Below are positions 58,947 to 64,000 of a stretch of DNA of 64,000 bases, one piece after another. The DNA lies in the NCBI RefSeq assembly GCF_001422365.1, contig NZ_LMMT01000004.1, positions 8,001 to 72,000 on the forward strand. The letters run 5' to 3'. This DNA is from Pseudorhodoferax sp. Leaf265 (GTDB lineage Bacteria > Pseudomonadota > Gammaproteobacteria > Burkholderiales > Burkholderiaceae_C). Every line of letters begins with the position of its first letter. The first letter of the stretch is position 1. The notes under the pieces were generated by a model. The model did no database searches, had not been told where the DNA came from, and was given only the letters and a program-made list of their open reading frames with translations. Both the position numbers and the translations under genes were made by a program.

Positions 58947-59606
58947 CTACAGGCCGCGTTCCACCATGTCGAGCAGGCGTTCGCGCAGCACTTCGGCCTG
59001 CGCGGACGGCAGGCCGCGCAACGGGCCGTCCAGCAGCAGCAGCGCGAGCCCGTGCACGGTGGACCAGGCCAGGAATTCGGCACCGGGTCGGCGCGCGGGC
59101 GGCAGCGCGCCAGCCGCCACCAGCGCGTCCAGCGCGGCGCCGAGGTGGCGGAACGGATCCAGGCCTGACCGTCCGGCCTTGGCCGGATCGGGTGTGGCAG
59201 CGAGCGCGAAGCGCCCGCCGAACGCGGTGCGGAACAGCCCGGTGTGCGCCTGCGCGAAATCCAGGTAGCCCGCGCCCACGGCGCGCACGCGCGCACGGGC
59301 CTGCGCCACGGCATCGCCCTGCGTGGGCAGCTGCGCCATGCGCACCTCCATCGCCTCGGCCACGGCGGCCACGGCGGCGGCGCGCACGGCATCGAGCAGG
59401 TCCTCGCGGTTGGCGAAATGGCGGTAGGCCGCGTTGGGCGCCACGCCGGCGCGGCGCGTGGCCTCGCGCAGCACCACGGCATCGGGCCCGCCCTCGGCGG
59501 CCAACGCCAGGCCGGCCTCCAGCAGCGCGCGGCGCAAGTCGCCATGCCGGTAGCGGCCGCGTGCAGGCAGGGTCCGGGTGCGGGAGGAGGATGTGTTTTC
59601 TGCCAT
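58947..59606 (-). CDS. TetR-family transcriptional regulator
   Basis: 219 residues. Helix-turn-helix at about 25-65 (HGDLRRALLEAGLALAAEGG, VVLREATRRAGVAPNAAYRHF), then a TetR ligand domain with GLFRTAFGGRFALAA. ATG at 59606 is chosen; an in-frame ATG at 59648 would place the start within the operator. A 17-bp perfect palindrome lies 34 bp upstream, in the gap to the divergent PhnB-like gene. It probably represses both. Confidence 0.88.
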   Translation of the reverse strand: MAENTSSSRTRTLPARGRYRHGDLRRALLEAGLALAAEGGPDAVVLREATRRAGVAPNAAYRHFANREDLLDAVRAAAVAAVAEAMEVRMAQLPTQGDAVAQARARVRAVGAGYLDFAQAHTGLFRTAFGGRFALAATPDPAKAGRSGLDPFRHLGAALDALVAAGALPPARRPGAEFLAWSTVHGLALLLLDGPLRGLPSAQAEVLRERLLDMVERGL

Positions 59607-59639
59607 GTGGACAGCGTCCATTATTGCTGCCAGAATATT

Positions 59640-59656
59640 TGTGAACACTGTTCACA
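59640..59656. promoter_or_regulatory. Perfect 7-3-7 palindrome TGTGAACACTGTTCACA, candidate TetR operator
   Basis: Seven-base arms around ACT, in the 71-bp gap between the divergent TetR and PhnB-like genes; 22 bp from the GTG start of the latter. Typical size and place for a TetR operator. Confidence 0.7.
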
Positions 59657-59677
59657 TTCATCCACAGGAGACACGCC

Positions 59678-60124
59678 GTGCAAGTCCAAGCCTATCTTTC
59701 CTTCGAGGGCCGCTGCCAGGAGGCGCTCGACTTCTACCGCGACCAGCTCGGCGCCCAGATCGGCCTCGTGATGCGCTTCAAGGAGGCGCCGCCCATGGAC
59801 CAGCCCCCGCCCGAGGGCTGCGCTGGCGGTCCGCCGCCCGACGGCGAGAAGATCATGCATTCGGAACTGCGCATCGGCGATTCCACGCTGATGGCCACCG
59901 ACGGCATGGCCAGCGGCAAGCCCAGCTTTGCCGGCATCTCGCTGTCGCTGCTGGTGGCCGACGAAGCCGAGGCGAAGCAGCGCTTCGACGCGCTGGCCGA
60001 TGGCGGCCAGGTGCAGATGCCGCTCGCCAAGACCTTCTTCAGCCCGTCCTTCGGCATGGTGGCCGACCGCTTCGGCGTGCAATGGATGGTCGTGGCGCAG
60101 GATCCCAACCAGGCCCCCCGATGA
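59678..60124 (+). CDS. PhnB-like VOC-family protein
   Basis: 148 residues starting at GTG (59678) with AGGAG 8 bp upstream. VQAYLSFEGRCQEALDFYRDQLG is the PhnB/YjdN opening; HSELRIGDSTLMATD and FGMVADRFGVQWMVV complete the fold. Members resemble demethylubiquinone methyltransferase-like VOC proteins of unknown activity. First gene of a run with the DUF1579 gene, opposite the TetR gene, so expression is probably TetR-controlled. Confidence 0.88.
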   Translation: MQVQAYLSFEGRCQEALDFYRDQLGAQIGLVMRFKEAPPMDQPPPEGCAGGPPPDGEKIMHSELRIGDSTLMATDGMASGKPSFAGISLSLLVADEAEAKQRFDALADGGQVQMPLAKTFFSPSFGMVADRFGVQWMVVAQDPNQAPR

Positions 60125-60137
60125 GGAGCAGACACCG

Positions 60138-60623
60138 ATGGAACCCACCAAGCCCCTCGAACAACACCGCTGGCTGCAGCAACTGGTCGGTGAATGGACC
60201 ATGGAAGGCGAGGCCGACATGGGCCCCGGCGAGCCGACCAGCCACAGCACGGGCACCGAGAGCGTGCGCATGCTCGGCGAACTCTGGGCGGTGCTGGAAG
60301 GCCAGGCCCAGATGCCCGCCGGCGGCGACACCGGCCACATGCGCATGACGCTGGGCTACGACCCGGACCGCCAGGCCTTCGTCGGCAACTGGGTCGGCTC
60401 GATGATGACCCTGATGTGGGTCTACCAGGGCCAGCTCGACCCCGCCGGCAAGGTGCTCACGCTGGACACCGAGGGCCCGAGCTTCGCCGGTGACGGCAGG
60501 ACCGTGCGCTACCAGGACGTGATCACGCTGGTCGACGCGAACACGCGCACGCTGCATTCGCAGACGCTCGGCGAGGACGGCCAGTGGAAGCGCTTCATGA
60601 CGGCGACCTACAAGCGACAGTAG
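60138..60623 (+). CDS. DUF1579-family protein
   Basis: 161 residues. LEQHRWLQQLVGEWTMEGEA at the start, LGELWAVLEGQ, MTLGYDPDRQAFVGNWVGSM and FMTATYKRQ at the end fit DUF1579, small beta-rich proteins often next to PhnB-like genes. No enzyme activity is known. Begins 13 bp after the PhnB-like stop and is likely on the same transcript. Confidence 0.88.
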   Translation: MEPTKPLEQHRWLQQLVGEWTMEGEADMGPGEPTSHSTGTESVRMLGELWAVLEGQAQMPAGGDTGHMRMTLGYDPDRQAFVGNWVGSMMTLMWVYQGQLDPAGKVLTLDTEGPSFAGDGRTVRYQDVITLVDANTRTLHSQTLGEDGQWKRFMTATYKRQ

Positions 60624-60656
60624 CCGCGCGCGGGCTCGGGTAGGCTCGCGCCCGCC

Positions 60657-61886
60657 ATGTCCACGCCCCCTCTGCTTTCTCCGCGCGCCGCCTGGCCCAT
60701 GCTGCTGGCGCTGACGGCCGCTTTCGCCATGAGCCAGGCCTTCCGCACGCTGGCCGCCATCCTGGCGCCGCCGCTGCAGGCCGAGTTCCAGATGTCGCCG
60801 CAGCAGCTCGGGCTGTTCGCGGCGAGCTTCCACTTCGCGTTCGGCGCGCTGCAGCTGTTCATCGGCATCGGCATGGACCTGCACGGCCTGCGCCGCACGG
60901 TGCTGGCCGCCTTTCCGCTGGCCGTGGTGGGCGCGGCCGTGTCGGCCACGGCCGGCGGCCAGGGCCAGCTGATCGTGGGCCAGGTGCTGATCGGCGTGGG
61001 CTGCGCGCCGGCCTTCCTGGCCTGCACCCTGTTCATCGCGCAGAACTTCCCGGCCGAGCGCTTCGCCATGCTGTCGGGCCTGGTGCTGATGCTGGGCGGC
61101 ACCGGCATGCTGTTCACGGGCACGCCGCTGGCCTGGCTGATCGAGGCGCATGGCTGGCGCTGGGGCATGTGGCTGCTGGCGGCCGGTTCGGTCGTGGCCT
61201 GGGGGCTGGTGTGGTGGAAGGTGCCGCACCAGACGCCGGCCGGCGCCGCCGGCGGCGCCCCACGCGAATCGCTGGGCCAGGCACTGCGCGGGGTCAAGGC
61301 GCTGTTCCTGATGCCGCACACCTGGGGCATCGTCTGCATGGCGGCCGTCAACTACGCCTCGTTCCTGACGCTGCGCGGCCTGTGGCTGGGGCCCGTGCTG
61401 GTCGAGCGCCACGGCCTGTCGCTGCTCGTCAGCGGCCATGTGGCGCTGCTGGTGTCGGTGGTTTCGCTGGTCAGCCCGCCGCTGTTCGGCCGCTTCGATC
61501 CCGGTGGCATCGCGGCGCGGCGCCGGCGCATCGTCCGCTGCACGCTGGGGATGGCGGCGCTGTTCGTGGCGATGGCCTTGCTGCGCGGGCTGGTGGCCGA
61601 CGTGCTGCTGGCCGTGGCCGTGGCCTGCCTGTCGGGCTACATGGTGCTGCAGTACGCCGACGTGCGTGCCGCCTACCCGCCGGCCATGATCGGCCGCGCG
61701 CTGTCGGTGTTCACCATGGCCATGTTCATGGGCGTGGCGTTCATGCAATGGGGCACCGGCTGGGTCGCCGCACAGGCCGCCGGCTGGGGCGTGGAGACCT
61801 TCACGGCGCCGCTGCTGGCGATCGCGGCGGCGCTGCTGCTGGGCGCGCTGGCCTACCGCAGGCTGCCGCAGCCACCTGGCGCCTGA
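60657..61886 (+). CDS. MFS transporter
   Basis: 409 residues with twelve predicted helices. Motif A-like GMDLHGLRRTVLAA follows the second helix; GCAPAFLACTLFIAQNFPAERF and GLVLMLGGTGMLFTGTPLAWL are further MFS landmarks; the central loop carries RESLGQALRGVKA. Member of the general nitrate/sugar-phosphate-like or drug-type MFS; substrate unknown. It lies 33 bp after the DUF1579 gene and converges on the response-regulator gene. Confidence 0.87.
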   Translation: MSTPPLLSPRAAWPMLLALTAAFAMSQAFRTLAAILAPPLQAEFQMSPQQLGLFAASFHFAFGALQLFIGIGMDLHGLRRTVLAAFPLAVVGAAVSATAGGQGQLIVGQVLIGVGCAPAFLACTLFIAQNFPAERFAMLSGLVLMLGGTGMLFTGTPLAWLIEAHGWRWGMWLLAAGSVVAWGLVWWKVPHQTPAGAAGGAPRESLGQALRGVKALFLMPHTWGIVCMAAVNYASFLTLRGLWLGPVLVERHGLSLLVSGHVALLVSVVSLVSPPLFGRFDPGGIAARRRRIVRCTLGMAALFVAMALLRGLVADVLLAVAVACLSGYMVLQYADVRAAYPPAMIGRALSVFTMAMFMGVAFMQWGTGWVAAQAAGWGVETFTAPLLAIAAALLLGALAYRRLPQPPGA

Positions 61887-61889
61887 AAC

Positions 61890-62546
61890 TCAGGCGTGGC
61901 CGACCTGCAGGTCGGCATACGACACCGCGTACTTGACCAGGGCCGCTTGGCCATCGATGCGCAGCTTGCGGCGCAGGTGCAGCCGGTGCGTCTCCACCGT
62001 GCGCACCGAGGCGCCCAGCGCGTCGGCGATCTCGCGGTTCGAGCAGCCATCGGCCAGCAGCGAGAGCACGGCCGACTCCTTGGGCGTGAGGTGGCCCCAG
62101 GCGCGCGTGACGGGTGGCGGCGCCGGCTCGGTCGGCAGCGGCAGGCCGGGGCTGAAGTAGCGCTCGCCCGCGTGCACGGCGTCGATGGCCTCGACCAGGT
62201 GGTGGCCCGGCCCGTCCTTGAGCACATAGCCGCGCACGTCCAGCGCCACGGCGCGGCGCACGTACTCGGCGTCCTGGTGCATGGACAGCACCAGCAGGCG
62301 CAGGCCCGGAAAGCGGTCGCGGAACTGGGTCGCCAACTGGATGCCGCTGGCATCCGGCATGCGGATGTCGGTGACCACCAGGTCGGGCTGCAGCGCGGCG
62401 GCCAGCGCCTCGGCCTCGCGCACGCAGCCGGCCTCGCCCACCACGCGGATGTGGGGCGTGGCGTGCAGGCGCATGCGCACGCCGTCGCGCAGCAGCGGAT
62501 GGTCGTCGACAAGCAGCACGCGGATGGGGGCGGGGTCAGGGGTCAT
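61890..62546 (-). CDS. NarL/FixJ-family response regulator
   Basis: 218 residues. Receiver domain with acidic pair in LLVDDHPLLRDG, phosphoacceptor D60 (DLVVTDIRMPDASG) and lysine in RGYVLKDGPG; C-terminal LuxR-type HTH (LTPKESAVLSLLADGCSNRE, IADALGASVRTVETHRLHLR). Its ATG at 62546 overlaps the stop of the kinase gene by 4 bp. It presumably regulates genes outside the visible part; targets unknown. Confidence 0.93.
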   Translation of the reverse strand: MTPDPAPIRVLLVDDHPLLRDGVRMRLHATPHIRVVGEAGCVREAEALAAALQPDLVVTDIRMPDASGIQLATQFRDRFPGLRLLVLSMHQDAEYVRRAVALDVRGYVLKDGPGHHLVEAIDAVHAGERYFSPGLPLPTEPAPPPVTRAWGHLTPKESAVLSLLADGCSNREIADALGASVRTVETHRLHLRRKLRIDGQAALVKYAVSYADLQVGHA

Positions 62547-63970
62547 GGAGCGGAACGGGCAATGGCGATGGGATGCGGTGCGCGCGTGGATACGGGTGCC
62601 GGCGCGGCGGCCTGTGGCAAGGGCAGCCAGGCGGCGAGACGCGTGCCATGGCGGCCGGAGTCGATGGACAGCGTGCCGCCCAGGCTCTCGGCACGCTCGC
62701 GCATGTTGCGCAGGCCGATGCCGCGCGTGCCGTCCCCGGACACCCCGCGCATGTCGAAGCCTTGCCCGTCGTCGATGACCTGCAGGCCCACACCATGGCG
62801 CGTGCCATGCAGCACGAGTTCCACCCGCGTGGCCTGGGCGTGGTTGCGGCAGTTCTGCAGTGCCTCCTGCGCGATGCGGAACAGCACGGTGCCGTGCTCG
62901 GCCGGCAGCTGGCCCGGCACACCCTGGCGCACCAGGCCGACGGGGAAGGCCCCGCTTTCCTGCACCTGTTGTGCCAGCAAGGCGAGGGCCGGCTCCAGCC
63001 CGAGGTCGTCCAGCAAGGCAGGGCGCAGCCCGTGCGACACGCGCCGGATTTCCACCAGCGCCGTGCCCAGCCGCGCCAGCCCCTGGTCCAGCGCCTGGCG
63101 CGGCGCCGCGGGCGTGGCGGCGCCCGGATCGGCCAGCTGCAGCTGTGCCGTCTCGAGCAGGAACTTGGACGAGGCCAGCACCTGCACCACGCCATCGTGC
63201 AACTCGCGGGCCACGCGCACGCGCTCGTCTTCCTGCGAACGCACCACGCGACGCGCCAGCCGGCGCAGCTTGTCGCTGGAAACGCGGTGGTCCTTGAGGT
63301 TGAGCGCCAGGCCGCCCAGGCCGATCAGCACCACGCAGACCGCGGCGATGGCGTACAGGCGCTGGCGCGTGGCCTCGATGTTGGTGCGCGCGCCGGTCTC
63401 GATGGCCTGCAGCGCGCCCTGCACGTCGTCCAGGTAGATGCCGGTGCCGATGACCCAGTTCCAGCCCGGCACCGTCAGCACGTAGCCCAGCTTGGGAACG
63501 ACCGACTGGGAGCTGGGCTTGCTCCAGCTGTAGCGCACGACGCCGCCGCCGTGGCGTGCGACCTTGAGGATGCGCTGCGCCGAATCGGCGCCCGCCGGAT
63601 CGTTGGGGTCGCAGAACGCCACGCCCTGCATGGGCAGCGTCTTCGGGTCGATCAGCAGCTGGCCGTGCTGGTCGTAGACGAAGAAGTACCCGTTGTCGCC
63701 GAACTGCATGCGCGCCAGCGTGGCCAGTGCCAGTTCCTTGCGCTCGCCGAGCCCGCCCGGCCCTTCGGCGATGCGCACGAGGGTGTTGCGCGCCAGCTCG
63801 ACATAGTGCTTGAGTTCGGCCTCCTTGCTGTGCATGAAGGCTTGCTGCACGAGGGCCTGTTCCTCGCGCACGAGCTTGTAGGTCTGCTGCTGCATGGTGG
63901 CCCCCATGAGCAGCAGCGCGACCACGATGGGCACGCCCGACAGCAGCACCAACTTGAGGCGGAGCTGCAT
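62543..63970 (-). CDS. NarX/DegS-type sensor histidine kinase with Cache sensor domain
   Basis: 475 residues. Membrane helix 7-25, periplasmic single-Cache domain about 35-185 (ARMQFGDNGYFFVYDQHGQ, PGWNWVIGTGIYLDDV), second helix 205-225, HisKA_3 dimerisation helix with H258 in VARELHDGVVQVL, and an ATPase domain (RIAQEALQNCRNHAQATRVE, GIGLRNMRERAESLGG). Cache domains of this form bind small carboxylates such as acetate or pyruvate. Paired with the overlapping response regulator gene. The 30 bases beyond its start show no further feature. Confidence 0.93.
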   Translation of the reverse strand: MQLRLKLVLLSGVPIVVALLLMGATMQQQTYKLVREEQALVQQAFMHSKEAELKHYVELARNTLVRIAEGPGGLGERKELALATLARMQFGDNGYFFVYDQHGQLLIDPKTLPMQGVAFCDPNDPAGADSAQRILKVARHGGGVVRYSWSKPSSQSVVPKLGYVLTVPGWNWVIGTGIYLDDVQGALQAIETGARTNIEATRQRLYAIAAVCVVLIGLGGLALNLKDHRVSSDKLRRLARRVVRSQEDERVRVARELHDGVVQVLASSKFLLETAQLQLADPGAATPAAPRQALDQGLARLGTALVEIRRVSHGLRPALLDDLGLEPALALLAQQVQESGAFPVGLVRQGVPGQLPAEHGTVLFRIAQEALQNCRNHAQATRVELVLHGTRHGVGLQVIDDGQGFDMRGVSGDGTRGIGLRNMRERAESLGGTLSIDSGRHGTRLAAWLPLPQAAAPAPVSTRAPHPIAIARSAP

Positions 63971-64000
63971 GTCAGCGCCCCACTCCGGGGTCTGTCTGCA

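Noticed and set aside
1-64000. tRNA/rRNA genes, CRISPR arrays, insertion sequences, prophage or integrase genes
   Set aside because: None seen by eye: no transposase or integrase motifs, no spaced direct-repeat arrays, and little non-coding space. A covariance-model scan would be decisive for small RNAs.

Overview
The window looks like a chromosomal segment of a metabolically versatile betaproteobacterium, most likely Burkholderiales and probably Comamonadaceae-like. This is inferred from very high GC, dense coding, a Bug/TctC-type periplasmic binding protein, a DUF3138 outer-membrane protein, many amino-acid and amine ABC transporters, and LysR/GntR/Lrp regulators. I see no rRNA, tRNA, CRISPR array, insertion sequence, prophage or replication origin. 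The segment is a chain of catabolic islands for nitrogenous and carboxylic compounds.

Region 1 (1-14.6 kb) is a polyamine island. The end of an agmatinase-type ureohydrolase on + faces a long minus-strand run: gamma-glutamylputrescine oxidase (puuB), gamma-glutamyl-GABA hydrolase (puuD), glutamine-synthetase-type ligase (puuA-like), class III aminotransferase (spuC-like), a PotFGHI-type transporter, a DUF3138 outer-membrane protein, an aldehyde dehydrogenase (puuC-like) and a second ligase. A divergent Lrp/AsnC regulator with inverted repeats in its promoter probably controls it. Region 2 (14.6-19.4 kb) holds mixed genes: class II amidotransferase, DHA2 exporter, small tautomerase, Cys-rich CWC protein, DUF1304, AI-2E-type permease, VOC protein.

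Region 3 (19.5-33.9 kb) is a hydantoin/D-amino-acid island: D-hydantoinase, polar amino-acid ABC transporter, D-carbamoylase, PLP deaminase/racemase and a Bug protein on minus; a LysR regulator; and divergent hydantoin-racemase-family, FAD 2-hydroxyacid dehydrogenase and NAD(P) 2-hydroxyacid reductase genes on +, next to malate synthase G. Two identical-architecture LysR boxes (ATAAC-N5-GTTAAG) flank lysR. Region 4a (34.1-35.8 kb) has a serine hydrolase and a DUF3016 lipoprotein.

Region 4b (35.9-50.7 kb) is the most unusual. It has a GntR regulator, an ornithine-cyclodeaminase-family enzyme, a TSUP permease and two [2Fe-2S] ferredoxins, divergent from a heme-oxygenase-like diiron oxidase (all six iron ligands present), aldehyde dehydrogenase, GlcG/HbpS protein, ferredoxin-flavin reductase, SDR and a shortened gamma-glutamyltransferase. 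An isochorismatase-type hydrolase, a Tau/Ssu-like ABC transporter and a separate multi-pass permease follow. Copies of ATACTGTAT, one inside a perfect 19-bp palindrome, lie in its three main promoters, arguing for one regulon. My reading is a complete, undescribed diiron-oxygenase pathway with its own electron chain, importer and regulator; the substrate cannot be read from sequence.

Region 5 (50.7-55.8 kb) carries a mesaconyl-CoA transferase/isomerase-like CaiB protein overlapping a chemoreceptor, a mesaconyl-CoA-hydratase-like MaoC protein and a second PuuD-like hydrolase. Region 6 (55.9-64 kb) has a subtilisin with a GlyGly-CTERM-like tail, an SlyD-like isomerase, a PAP2 protein, a TetR gene with a 17-bp operator divergent from PhnB-like and DUF1579 genes, an MFS transporter and a NarL-type two-component pair.
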